A stretch of DNA of 64,000 nt from Sitta carolinensis (Eukaryota > Chordata > Aves > Passeriformes > Sittidae), in NCBI GenBank assembly GCA_032173965.1, contig CM063292.1:6234001-6298000 (forward strand), written 5' to 3'. A model generated the notes under the pieces. It had not been told where the DNA came from. It saw only the letters and a program-made list of their open reading frames with translations, and searched no databases. Position numbers and translations under genes: made by a program. Positions 1-12,900 of this stretch are shown here, one piece after another (position 1 is the stretch's first letter; every line of letters starts with the position of its first letter).

Positions 1-3000
1 ACTCATTTGTCATTCTAATAATTCACTTCTTTTCTTTTCTGAACAGACAGAGACATTAATAGACTACCATCAGTTAAAAAGGCAATTTTTCCATTTAATT
101 GCACTCATTAAATACTGGAGTAGAACAATTGGAAAAGCAATACTCTCAATATTTAATCATACAATAGCAATAATGAAACATTAACTCAAAACAAACGTAG
201 CAACATGTAGGATGACATCAAATGCACGTTGTAAATTCTGCAGCACCAACTTAATTTCTGGTAAAGATATCTGAGTCTTTTTTCCATACTTTTTCTGACA
301 ATTGAGTGTATGAGTGGTCTAACAGCATTGACTGCAGCTATGAACTGGAGAGAAACCAGTGAGCAAACTGCTCTGTAATTACCTCATCTCTCTTGTCACT
401 GAACCACAACAGAAAGGATTTCATAAACCAAAACAGAGAGTCAATGTATTTGTGGGAAATATTGAACAAGACTGGATCTGCACACTATTTTACTGGAACA
501 AATTGTATCACTTAGGAATGTAATTGAAGATAAAAAGGTTAATCACACCAGTAGAGTGACTGCAATGGGCACAGTCATCAGGTATTTATTTGCCTGGGAT
601 ATCTTATTTTCCATCTCCTACAGAAATCCTACATCTGTCTTCAGTCTAAGTGCATTCCCATTATAGAAAGTTCACTGTAGTTTAATACTACCATAACATA
701 GTAGGAGCTATAATAAACCCTTGAGTTGAGGAGATGTGCAGAAAATTTAGAAGTGCCTGTTTCAATTTCAGATGTTACAATACACAACGGCTGTCAAGAA
801 ATGTTTCTACTTTTACTGCAATTCTAAATACACAAAATCCTGCCAAGTTTGCAGCCAGGCAAACTTCACTGGGACTATTCATGTCAATAGATAGCACTTT
901 ATCTGCCATTGTCTATCTGGCTTTGTGTAGGACCAAACTATTCAAATATTTCATTTAGAATTTGATGAGCACAGTAGTCAGGGTTGGTGACCAATATCCA
1001 AGCATGCTTTCCCATTCTGGATTCCAGCTTTTAAAACTGAGCAGGTTAAGGGTTTTAGAAGGGAGAGAGAAAGTCATCTGGTTTGAGCTACACAGCTGCA
1101 GAGTAGCCATTTCTCCCAAGTGTTGCACACACTGGGTGGTATCACCACTTTACAAAGATTCCAGCTCACATCAATCAGATTATGTGGTAGGTGCTCTGCT
1201 TGTTCAGTGGAAGAAGTGAGGGATAATCAGTAAAGGGAAAGAAGTTTTTTACAAAAAAAGTTATGTTGGCTATCTTTGCTAGGAAAAGATGTGACGAGTG
1301 TAGTATCTCCTTAATCAATTATTTATTCAACACTTGCATGAGAGCAACCTTATTGATTCCAGTGAGACTAAGTGCCAGACCAATATGAAAGAAAATGACA
1401 GCAGGACAGGAAGTCAAGAAGCATCATGCAAGGCCAGGTCAGAAAGGCTGAGGTGTATAAGACAGTGGCATATTCAATTTAGGAAAAATTGCAATTTAGT
1501 TTTATTCCTCTAACTACAAATCATATCATAAAGTTTTCAATTACAAATCTCTATGTGCAACATTTTACAGTCACAGAACAGTCCCTGAATGACTACAGCA
1601 GACAAATTAAGTATACAGTGATACCAAGGATCTTTTCTACACCTAGCTTTTTTATAACTATGTTATTATTCACCTATACAACTTGCAACTTTTTATCTGA
1701 ACTCTAACTTATATTATATTTAGCCATTACCCTTTTTAAATAAAATTTCCCGTGCCTTTAAAATCATATGCAACTATTGTGAAACCAGCAGTTGTGGTCC
1801 AGATGAGGAGTGGATGGGCACTCAAACTCGTACCTTTTCCTTCAGAACACATTCTTCCATGAATTCCAGCTGTGAGGAGGCAATCAGGCTTTCAGAGGGG
1901 CACGGGGATAAGCAAGGAATGTCTCTGCTTGCACATGTGCTTTCCAGATTCATCTGAGCCAGGCTCCTGCCTCATTCTCTGTGTGAGGACACACTGTAAG
2001 TCAAGGCTATCTTGTGGTTAAGAAAATGTAAACTGTCATGTTCCATTATTTAAACAGGCTTCAAAGTGGTTTTCTGCCCCACACTCCCATCCTCCATATA
2101 TTTTTACATATATTAGAAGCCAAACTGGTTCTTCAAGCCAATACCTGCAATAGAGCAGACAGCTGTCCAGCCAGGCCAAGTCCAGTTACCAAAAAGGACA
2201 GCCAATATTAAAACAACAAAATGATTCTCAGCAATGCAGTGCAGCAGTATAAAACCCTCTTCAGGTGTTTGTTGCTAATGACAGAGCAGCAACCTTTCAT
2301 CTTGAGTCAACTCATTTATCTGTACTGATGACTTGTTTGGTATTGAGTTATGAAAATTTCAAGGAAAAATACAGTATTACCAACAGACATGCTGTATCAG
2401 TAACTCCATCTTCATCCTCAGATGGTCTTTCTTTGAATCCACCAGACAGAAATAAAAATACCCTGTATTGCCAGACCTGCACATTCTCACCACGAGCGAG
2501 CCAAGATATTAAAAGGAGTGAAACCATCAAGTTTTTTATCTCCAGAAAGTACTGTTACAAAAACAAAAAGCACAAATGGGCCATTTCCTTACCCACCCAT
2601 CCCAACATGAGTCAGACTCTTCTTCCTCAATACATATGTGCAAAACTTCATTGGGAAGGCCAAACTATAAACAGGTTGAAAATGAAAACTAACAAGTTTA
2701 CCTAAGGTAAATCTACCGGTGCATTTTAAATTCTTTACATAGGTGCAGTGTCTAGCTACAAAAGTACCCAAACTGTTAATTGCTGAGGACCAGAAGGGTA
2801 CAACAAGGGAGAAATCATTCTGCACATGTTCTGTTATTCTCCCTCTTCAGCCATCTGCCACTGACCATTATTTGAGACAGGGCGCAGGACCTGATGGATT
2901 TTCAATTGGACTTAAATGTTGTACTTAGATTTTTAATACTAAAGCCTCAAATCATAAAATCAGATTAAATGGCTCTATACCTGCCATTATAAGACTTTCA

Positions 3001-4989
3001 CTCTAATGGTTCAGTTTCAATCACCTTCAGTTTTGCATAGGCAGCCAAAGAAATTGCGTCAATATACCTGTATGCACATAACATGATTTATTGTCTTCTC
3101 ACTGGAGACATCAAGTGTAACCTTAGGCTGATGTTCTATTGATTCAGTATCTATCATGTAAAGGATATAAAATTGGTTTTTATTGGTTTCCTGCTTTTAA
3201 GACCAGTAGTCCACAAACATACAAACTTCCTTTCCAGCACCTGAACTGTGTACTGTAGCCACAGTGTGAGCAATGACAAGGACCAGGGTTGGGTAATCTT
3301 AACTTAGAAATCAAAATCCTGATCAGAGCAAGCAGAAATTTATAGCTGGTGTATTTTACCCATTCAAAGAAACTTGGGGGGAAAGTGGATTCAAGTCAAG
3401 CCTGCTCTTCACTGCTCAGTTATTGTGAATATGGCAAATGGCATATACCTAATGCATTTACAAAATATTTCTCATCTATTTAGTTACTTGCTTGTAGAAA
3501 TCCAGGCATAGCAGCTGTACAAGAATGATCTATGCACATCAAGCATTTCAAAAGTAGCAAAGTCATGGAAGAGATGAATGAAATAACTTCATCAAAAGCT
3601 AAAGGAGTAGCACATGGAGGAATAAAAACTGCCTCCAAGAAGCCATAAATCCACTCACAATTCCCGTCTTCTCATCCTTCTTTATGTTTATTTGGCTAGA
3701 AGGGAGAAAAAAATTAAAACCCAGTTTTTCAGGACTAGTAGGAAACCTCGATACCAGCAGAAAAAGATAGGGTAATTTATAGAGTTGAAAGAAAATGAAA
3801 ACTAGGTCACTTATGGTATAAACTAAGTGAATGCTACTATGCGCAAAAAGTAGATCATATAATTTTAGAAAATAAAAAAGAAATAAAAAATAAATAAAGC
3901 ACAAGTCTCCTTTTAAAGGTTTAAAAACAAGGGGGAAAAAAACAGGCCTTGTACTGTTAAATGTTACAACTGATAAGACTTCAAACAAGCTATCTGTGGT
4001 CATAAACAGGTCCCCATCCTTTGGCCCTGCTGCATTCTTGAATTCTTACTCCTTCTGAGGCACAGGCAAGAAATAATACAAGGAAGGAAAAACCCTAAAC
4101 TACATCACAGGAAGAATAAACACAGTAGGCAAAAAACATATACACTCTGTGCAAAGACCAAACCACACTTTTCAGCCTCTTTAATACCAGAGAACTAACA
4201 GGAAAATAAGAATGCCACTCATATTTCTTTAGCCTTTCCAGTAAAAATCTATTTAGCTGCTTTACAAACATTTACTGTCAAAACGTTCCCTGAAATTAAA
4301 ATGATAAATTAATTGTAACAAAACAAGTAATTCAAGTAACTATAAAATTCAGCAGAAAGGAAAAACCATAAAGCCGGAAATACTCCAAACTTCCAGTCCT
4401 CATTAATTCCCAATTTGCATGCCTGGAGTAGGCTGTTCATTGCAACTACACAGCCTGCACTAAGGACTCAAGGTCTGGCATCACTCGATTGCCAGAGACT
4501 ATTCTCAATTTACAATTGCAGAAACAAAATAAATCAGTCCTGAAAAGATCTCATCTCCTAAGATGCTGCATTCCCAGTGACTCCTAAACAAACTGCAAAG
4601 GGAATTTAGCTCTCTTTACAAAAGAGACCTAAGGGGTCACTTAAGGTCACAACTTCATTTACTGACAGAAGCAAGAGGTAAAATTCTGGAAATCCTGGTT
4701 TCCAGTCCTATACTCAGCTTGTACAGGAGCTTATCTCAGCTTAGATTTTACAACATAGGCAAACACATTTATCACATGGAAGAACAAAAAAGCAAGTTCA
4801 GTGTTCAGACAAACTGTATTGAGCTGATAACAAATAAATCAATTTTGAGGTTTTTAGTTCCTTTATCAATAGCACTCTTACAGATCAAGAATTTTCTAAC
4901 AAGAAGCTTTGACTGCTGACTATACAATCTCAACTTTTTTTTTTTTCTTTTAAGCGTGTGCCAGATTATGCTTACTGGTATAAAAACAG
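1..4989. other. AT-rich intronic sequence, no gene seen
   Basis: Unique-looking AT-rich intron. An open frame at 2265-2705 begins with GTG rather than ATG. A minus-strand frame at 3599-4003 is rich in Phe, Leu and Tyr, as expected from translating A/T-rich DNA. Neither resembles a known protein. A T12 run lies at 4935-4946. Nothing else was recognised. Confidence 0.7.
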
Positions 4990-5050
4990 CATAAATTCAC
5001 TTCCTCTGGATTTACACTGCCATAGCTAAAATCCGTTCTGAAGTCAATAA
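4990..5050. repeat. Possible fragment of an ancient sauropsid interspersed repeat
   Basis: The string GGATTTACACTGCCATAGCT followed shortly by CTGAAGTCAATA resembles the 'gatttacacc...gaagtcaatgg' motif common in old dispersed repeats of turtles, crocodiles and birds. The match is short and remembered, not searched. It may be related to the pair at 37.5 and 39.3 kb. Confidence 0.3.
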
Positions 5051-5289
5051 AACGGGTTTAATGAAAAATAAAATTTAAAAGTTACAATAAAAACAAATGA
5101 TTTTCCCATAAAAATGTGGTGATACATGTCAAAGTACTACAGCTGAGACTACAGACAGAAGTATTATTCTGAAATCAGAGGAACTAACTAGAATGAGATT
5201 CTCTTAAAGCCAAGTGAGTATATCAGAATTTATCCCTGCTATGAGGCTTGAAGTCTCAAAGTTACTTTTTACTGGAAACTTCTTTTTCT

Positions 5290-5705
5290 CATCCCAGACC
5301 ACTGATGACAGGCCTTGCTGCCACAGAATTCAGCACCAGTGCAGCCTCCCCAGATGCACCCTGTTCTCTGAGCCCCCGCAGCTCCAGCCCACTCCTGACA
5401 TTTTGGCCCCTGTGCCCTGCCTGGAGCCCTATCCCAGGTTGCCAGGTGGCACCTGTCTCAGCCCTGTCCTCTAGGTGGTCCTTGGACCTGTGCTGAAGCA
5501 TCTCCAGCTCTGTCTCTGCCCCCACATCCTGCTGCTCCTGCCTGAGACTCCCTCTTGCCTTTTCTGGGACTGTTGAGGCAAACCCTTATCCCCACCCTGC
5601 TCAGGAGGGGCTGCACAGCTGAGCCCTGGTGCTCTTGGCTTGGGGCTCACCCTCCCTGCTCCTGCTGTGCCCTGGCAGCAGCACGGGCACATCTCCCCAA
5701 AAATT
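5290..5705. other. GC-rich, C-biased block of unknown origin
   Basis: About 400 bp that is sharply richer in GC than its flanks (roughly two-thirds GC in 5341-5400). It is rich in CTG, CAG and CCC, and the plus strand carries far more C than G. Overlapping open frames on both strands come from the lack of A/T-rich stop codons and do not look like a known protein. It could be a degraded transposable element insertion or an isolated GC-rich island. No terminal repeats or target-site duplication were found. Confidence 0.5.
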
Positions 5706-8700
5706 AACATAACACATCACCAGCACTGCTCTCTCTCAGCAAAAACCTTCTACGGAGCCCTTAGTGTGCTTTCCTGGCTGCTGTATTCTTTCAAGAATTC
5801 CCAGTTCTTCTAGGAGTCAGATTTCTGATATAATTCATTCTATCATCCCAACATGAAATAAAAACACATCTTCATTTCCATCCACACTGAGACCAATTCA
5901 GATTTATTAAGGCTTCCTTGATATTCAGTGATGTCTTATAAGCACTAAATCATCATGAAAGCCCCATAAGCAAGAGGCTGCAATCCTAAAGAAAAGGAAA
6001 AAACCAACAAAACCCAATCAAACAAGAAGCCCTCTGAGAAGAATACATCTCCCACTCAGCACAGAGCTTTCTGGAGTTGCCCAGGATGAACACCGTACAT
6101 CTTCTGCTCCTTTTTCCCTCTCTGGGTGATCAATCACATCCAGCAACAAGAAGAAATGGAAACACGTTCTGATCTCTGGGCTTCTGGGATCATTTGAAAA
6201 CCTGCACAGCCCTCCTCTCACACTAAAACAAAGCAATAATAATGAAAATGAGCTCCAACTTTTAAGATCCTCACTCTAAGTACTGGTCTTAACTTGTCTG
6301 TGGACTCTTTCCATGCTATCATGATATAAATGCTTCCTAACCAGCAAGAGACAAGGACTATTACTACATTTAAAGACAAAACACTGCTACAGATTAAGTT
6401 TGTTCACTATTCAACAGCATATTAAGAAATTAAGTTCTGGAATGTTTTCTTTGGTTCTCTCAGGAAATGTGCCATACATCATTATTTCTGCTTTCCACAG
6501 CAAAGATTTTAATAAACAATTCTGCAATTTTATTTATAAGAGTGTATGAAATGGAACAGCAAAGTGTTCATTTTCTCACAGTGAAACTGTCACCAAAGGA
6601 ACCTGAGAGATGTTTGCATTTGTGGAGTTTTATTATACGGACTAGATGGAGGTTAAAAAAGCAAACAGCACAGCAATAGAGGGGAGTGTTTGTGCTTCAA
6701 AACTTGGGCACAGTCAGTGGAGAGCTATACTTGTGACATTTGGGGAACTTTAAGCCTTTGAAGCCAGGCTGAACTTGTCATGGGCAGAGTCAGTCACCTG
6801 GTGCATGTCACACATCCATAAACCTCCTTACCCGAGTCTGAGCAACTTGGCACAGCCCATGTGCCTGTGCCTGGCCTGATTCCCCTGGCAATGGAGCATG
6901 AGCACTTTCCTGGGGGGTTTCATTATCTCTGCTGCACTGAGAATACTCGAAGAGGAGCTCAGCAAACCACAGAGGACACACCAGAGATGTCAATTCCAGC
7001 ACACACAACACTGACTTTTGTAGAACTTCAGATGCTCCAACGACCTTTTGATAAAGGTCACACAAGGGCGTTGCTATTGCAGAGTACTTACTACAATACT
7101 TGCTCCCCTCCAGTGTAAAAATCTGTATTTAAGCTTCCCTGAGAGATGGCTCAAAGTATTGGACATATTTTACTGTTTTTAGTACCTAGCACAATCCTTT
7201 CAAACCTTCACTGCAAGGAAGCAGAATTAGGTCCTGCTGTAACCCAGAACTTACAAGCTTTTTTAAAGGATGTTTTCATCACAACAGAATCAGTCCCAAG
7301 TGCTCAAAAGCCTTGTAAGCAGGACACATTTTGAAAATTGCTAATAGATTTTAGACTTTATGGTATAATTAACACAGGACGTAAAATTACTAAAATATAA
7401 GAAAGAGGGAGTCAGATGTATTTTAAATACTTCAGGAGGCAGCCCAGCAGAAGTGTTGATCCATCAAAAGATCAAACTGATGCTGAGAGCATCCTCCAGT
7501 TTTCGCAGTTGTTAATGGAAGGCAGGAGCCATCCCACAAAACATCCAGAGAGTGGGTAATGACCCTGATGTGGAGTGAAAGGGCATTGAGACATCAGCAC
7601 TGGATAAAAGTGAAAGCTTTCTGAAAAGGTACCTAGGAGAGAAAAAAAAGGAAATTTGATATTTTGCAGCCTTAGTTCCAACCTGATCTACTATAACTAA
7701 ACTCAGCTAAAAACAGGACATTTTAACACTTTGATGCACCTGACAAAAACCTTGTCTTTGCTCCCTTTTCCTCACACAGAATAATAAGAAGAAAGCCATT
7801 CAAAGACATTCTGGAGTTTAATAAATGGCAAAAAGAGGGGGTTGGTCAAAGTTTAATCTGTTTGACCATGCAAACTGTATTGAATCCGATAATGTTTGTG
7901 AGAGGTCTACTAAGGGACTTGCATCCTGTATGAATTATACCCAAGGCTCTTAAATTCATTTGAATGCATTAATTCCTAGCCTAAATCACAGAAAAGTAAT
8001 ATACTGTTATTGTATTTTCCAATGTATACTCTAGCACAATGCACAAACAGAAGAGTAGTTCATTTATATCATGTGGATTCATTAAAAATGAAATCACCTC
8101 CTAAGTCTGTGTGTGTTGATTTTTGAGTAGCAAACATTCATATTTCCCATGTGTAGGAAAGGAATAATTTTATACTTAGGTGTATTCAAGGCTGTGAACT
8201 TGATATACATGTAATTTTAGAGAAGGAAAATAAAAGTATAATGAAAGATTCTCTATTTCGTGTGTTAGAAAACAATATGTTTTCCTCATTAAACCCTCAG
8301 ATATAAATTCTATAAACCATGAAATTACCTTTGAGCCCTTACTGAAATAACCAGTTCACAAATAAATGATCCATGCTAGAAGAAAAGCAAAGATTAAAAT
8401 AATAAGAGAAAGTTATATTCTTATACAAGCAGTCAAAAAAAAGAAAAGGAAAGGGAAAAAACAGTGAATTACTACAGAAGTACAGACTTGCAGAGGAGAG
8501 ATTCTGCTTGAACAGGTAATCCTGAACAATTCCATTCAGCCACACTCTGAGGGATACATTAGTCATATGATCCAAGATTATGAGGAATTAACTCTCACAA
8601 GAAAGTGAGACAAACTTGGTCAAGGGAAATGTTTGCACAGCTTTTGTTCCCAAGTTCCAGCAAGCACCACGTTTTCCAGCTTGTAACCAAATCAGTACCA

Positions 8701-8929
8701 CTTAAATATTGCTTTTTGTGGCAAACCCTTCATTCTGCTCCTTGAGCAGCCTCCCCAGTTGTCCATTTCAGCAAAAGCTTTTGCTGTGGAGAGCAAACAG
8801 TTAAGATGACAGTTAGAAGGTTGACTTCTCTGAAGACTGTCAGGTCAATTTTCCAAAAAGTACCTAGCCCAGAAGCACTGGATGCCGTTAAAATCAATCC
8901 TACCAAAGAAAGGCAAGTCAGATTTGGTT
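5706..8929. other. AT-rich intronic sequence, no gene seen
   Basis: Ordinary intron with mixed unique sequence. The short open frames (about 60-85 codons) are within what chance gives, and none has a recognisable motif. No repeat family was recognised here. Confidence 0.65.
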
Positions 8930-9169
8930 AAGTGGGAATGAGACAGCAGGTGGGACTTGGGGGCCTCCATCAGAGATCACCATGGACTGCTCTCCCCTCA
9001 AAACCATTTATTCCTGCCAGGGATGTCACGGGGATTATTCTCCATTTCTATCCCAGTCCTCACCAGGCCCAGCCTAGTTTCCCCAGTCTCACTCACTTCA
9101 CAAGGTCTGGATTTTCCTCACCAGTCCCTCACACCAACAAAGCCACAACTCAGTTCTTTTTGTGATGAT

Positions 9170-9780
9170 CTTTTTGCAGCATTTCAGTACTTAGGGCAGG
9201 CATGTTGTGGCAGTCAGGTGTGGCCAATTTTTTTATTAAGTTGGGGGTTTTTAAGGTCAGGATTAGAAGTGTGAGAGAGAATTTTTGTTCAGATTCGGAT
9301 GTTCATTGGTTTTTTATTTAGGTTTTAGTTTTACTGACTGTGGTTTTGTATGTTAAGTTAATAAGGTAAAAATGGAGCATAGAGTAAAGTCTTTAAGGTC
9401 TTTTTAAGTTTAAATTACTTAATTATGTTAACTAATTTATTTTAACTTTTAATTTAATAACTAGCTACTCATGTTTCGCACTGTGGGTTTTTCTAACTAA
9501 TTACACAAAAACACTTAAACTTCTAAAGAAGAAGGAGAAGAAGAAGATTATGCTTTAAATTTTCCATCTTGTTACCTATATATTAATTCATTACTTTAAA
9601 TTTTTCACCCTGTGATACAACACACTTCTATTTAACTATCCACTCACAGACTTAGTGCTATGACTTAGTTTTGGAAGCCTTTCCTATGGCAAAAATGCAG
9701 TATACTTTTATGGATCATTTTATGTCAGCACAGAAAGCCTGAAATTCTCTGTGTCCAGGGTGCCAGCAGTGGGGTGCAGC
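9170..9780 (-). mobile_element. Candidate degraded LTR-retroelement remnant
   Basis: The plus strand from about 9225 to 9480 is strongly T/G-rich with very little C, then changes to an A-rich, C-containing stretch with a GAA tract. This strand asymmetry, with long runs free of one base, is typical of LTR and leader regions of bird endogenous retroviruses. Read on the minus strand, parts seem reminiscent of passerine LTRs, but that is impression only. No TG...CA ends, target-site duplication, primer-binding site or coding remnant could be fixed. It may be low-complexity intron instead. Confidence 0.28.
9525..9547 (+). repeat. Imperfect GAA trinucleotide tract
   Basis: About seven GAA or GGA units in a row (purine-only strand). 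Short microsatellite. Confidence 0.85.
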
Positions 9781-9826
9781 CCTGTCAGGCTCCCTGGGCT
9801 CCCAGATGTGCAGGCACCTCCCCTCT

Positions 9827-9866
9827 GCAAACACATCTGGCTGGCAAACACATCTGGCTGGCAAAC
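9827..9866 (+). repeat. 17-bp direct tandem repeat, about 2.35 copies
   Basis: The unit GCAAACACATCTGGCTG occurs perfectly at 9827-9843 and 9844-9860, and GCAAAC begins a third copy at 9861-9866. It looks like a recent replication-slippage duplication inside a locally GC-rich stretch (9750-9900). Confidence 0.95.
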
Positions 9867-9900
9867 CCCAGGCAGTGGAGTCCAGATCTGAGCAGGCCTT

Positions 9901-12900
9901 ACTTAACCTATAGAAAATGAGAATAACCCATCAGTTACTGCATATGCTGTACTGCACTTAAATTGATGTGTAGTGGTTTTCTGTTTTTTCTTGTAGTATC
10001 TTTCAAAGCATTTTACCAGGGTCATGAGCAAAAGCAGATTAATTTTAGAGATATGGAAACTCAGGAACAGAAAAAAGGAATTACTGCATTAAACTAATTT
10101 GGTTTTCAAGGGACAAAGTGCAGGCTCTCTGAGGGCAGAAACATAAACAAGAACCATGCTCTATATATCTTTGAATCTAAATTAAAAATAAAATAAAAAA
10201 AAAAAAACAGGCAGAAGATAAGAAAATGTTTCGCACGTGAACATATGAACAGAAAGACTTTTTGCAACACGAAACAGAAAGAGGGAAGGGAACTGCTGAG
10301 GTGGAGAAACGTGGCAAGAGAAGGAGGGGAGAACACAAAGGTTGGAGCTCAACCCCAGCCAGCACAAGGGACAAAATCCTGAAAGCAAGCAGAGAAGAGG
10401 CTGATGTCAGTGTCATCAGTGACAAAGCTGGTTCTGCTTCTTGCTTCCTGCTGTGCCAGCTTCAGCCTCTGGCTGACCCCTCCCTTCAGCTGCTTTCCCC
10501 AAAAACATGTGCTGGGAAAGGCTCCGCAGGGTCCCCGGGGAGCCCGTGTGCAGCTCTGGGTCCGTGGAGCATTATAGGAGAGAAGTCATTATGCCTCACT
10601 CAATTAAAACAAGGGGCTGCAAGCATAATTGCCTCTATTTTTTAGAGCTGCAGGGTACCATCCACACGAAACAATGGTGATTCTTCAGGTAATCGAGTGG
10701 CAAAGCTTTAAAGTCAAACCCAGCACTATTTACCTACCCTACAATAATCAGAGCTAACAACTCTAGGAAATACTAGATTGGGACATCTGTTTTTAAAAAA
10801 ATAACTAAATAAACAAAACCAAACAAAAAAAAGGGAATTATGCATTGAAAAATACATCAGGCTGCACCCAAAATTCCATTACCACTTGGAATTCAATGTC
10901 TAACCTCTGTATTCACTATGTAGCCAGCCTATTGCCATTCCCTTAATGTACAGTAGGGAATGCAGTTCACATGCTTTGGATGTGCAACACCTGAAGTGGA
11001 GAAGCTTCCAACTCTTTATTTAACTTGGAAATCTTTGATAGAAAGGCAAGCTAGTATTCCTGAAGATTTACTCAATAAAAGTAATACTGACTCCTTTTCT
11101 TTTCAGCAATACTGGAAGTTTAGATACGTAATGTCCGGAGGACAGGAAATTTTAAGACTGAATTCTGGACCTGTAAAAACAAGTACCTATATATTGAACA
11201 AAATGACAAACCCTTAAACACTCTTATTAGATGTGCCTTTTGTACTTTGCACCAATTTTCCAGTAAAACCAGTTACAAGCCAGCTCCAGTCATGGACAGG
11301 AATTTAACTTAGCACATATTAGCAGCCAGCAGTGGGCAAATGTTCAAACACATTACGGTTTTAATATAATTATAATTGTTGAACATGTTCAACCAATTAG
11401 CCACAAATATTCTGTTTATCTGAGATGCTGCCAAAAATTGTGAGCTGCAGTCAGAATAGCATGATACTGTCGTCCTTCTGCAAGGAATAGCACTAAATCA
11501 AAGGCAAAAACATATGGGAAAAGCCAAAGCAAATATCTTATCTGATATTTTATAAATCATCAAATACCATATTTTAAAAATTTTGCTCCTACAGATATAA
11601 ACTGCCACATATATTTATTTGATAAATTCACATTTTAAAAGTTCACGTCACCTACTAAAACAAAGGGCTTCAGAAAAACTTACAGCACATGTTTCTTTTT
11701 TGTCCAGCCCCCAGACATCAAAATTCCACAAAGCATAAACAAAATGCAGATAACTGAGAAGCACCAGCTAAAAGCTGATGTGCCTCTAAGGTTAAGAGCA
11801 AAATCATTTGACTGCCTACTTTTCTGCATCACCTGCACATGTACAAAACTATTTTAAACAACCAGATGAGTCTAACTTATGAGGAAAAAGAAATAAACCA
11901 CTACAATTTGTCTTTAAGAAAGAATTATTAAAAACCTGGGCTGCACAACTCCTATTTAGACAATCTGCAATGCTGCAAAAGCACTTTTTTCAGTGGTGTC
12001 CCCTAAATAATTAAGCTGTTCCTTTTACCATACTTCCTATATTACAGAAGTCATTTTCCTACAATAAATCAATAACTCATTCCTTATGTCAGTCATTTTT
12101 CTCCATTTAACTGAACGGCCTAAAGACCAACACTGAAAGTTAGATTACCTTTGAATTATGTGTGTGATTTAAAATTCAAAGTACCACACTAAGGAGCCTT
12201 TTAGAGTGACCACTCCACAGCTCTTCACACAAACCCCTCACAGAGCTGCCCACAGCTCTGAGCACAACAGCAGCTCAGAAAGGGTTAAAAATGGGAGTGC
12301 TGACAGGAAACAGCCGGCACAGACCAGAGCCAACACTTTCCTTTATTTACAGAATTAAAAAGCCAAGCAAGGGGTGAGAATTCCATGCCCAGCATCCCCC
12401 ATTCGTTCAGGTTAAGTCCTATTCGCATCTGATGGTATAATTTATTCAAGCAGCTTCCTGTGACCTTCTTTTGAAGACATTATCAATTAAAAATCTGGCC
12501 CCACCAGTAAAATATTTGTAATTGCTGCGTATTTCTTTAGATAATCCAATGAAAACTAAAAATGAAGAAAATTAAATACTCAAATATTGATTTCTCCATG
12601 TTTTTAATGAGCATAATATAGAATATCTTAACATCAGCATGTAGTTTAGTCACAGGTTAAGGGAAACATGGGTTCATTTTACATTAATTTATAGCATAAA
12701 ATGTGCTCTTATTAGAAATAAATCACTGATAAGAGAATAACTGATACAGACAAGAAAAAAGATAATATGTCAAAAATGCCCCCCAAAAAATGTTTATACT
12801 TTCTGCAATTTGCTGAAAAATTGATAATATTAAGGAAAACAAGTTTCCAGAAGCAATCTTCAAACAGTGCAAGCCTGGGAAACCTTTATCAATTAATTAA

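Noticed and set aside
2265..2705. 146-codon plus-strand frame
   Set aside because: Begins with GTG, has no known motif and is within reach of chance over 64 kb.
3599..4003. 134-codon minus-strand frame rich in Phe and Leu
   Set aside because: The hydrophobic look comes from translating A/T-rich low-complexity DNA; there are no motifs or splice context.
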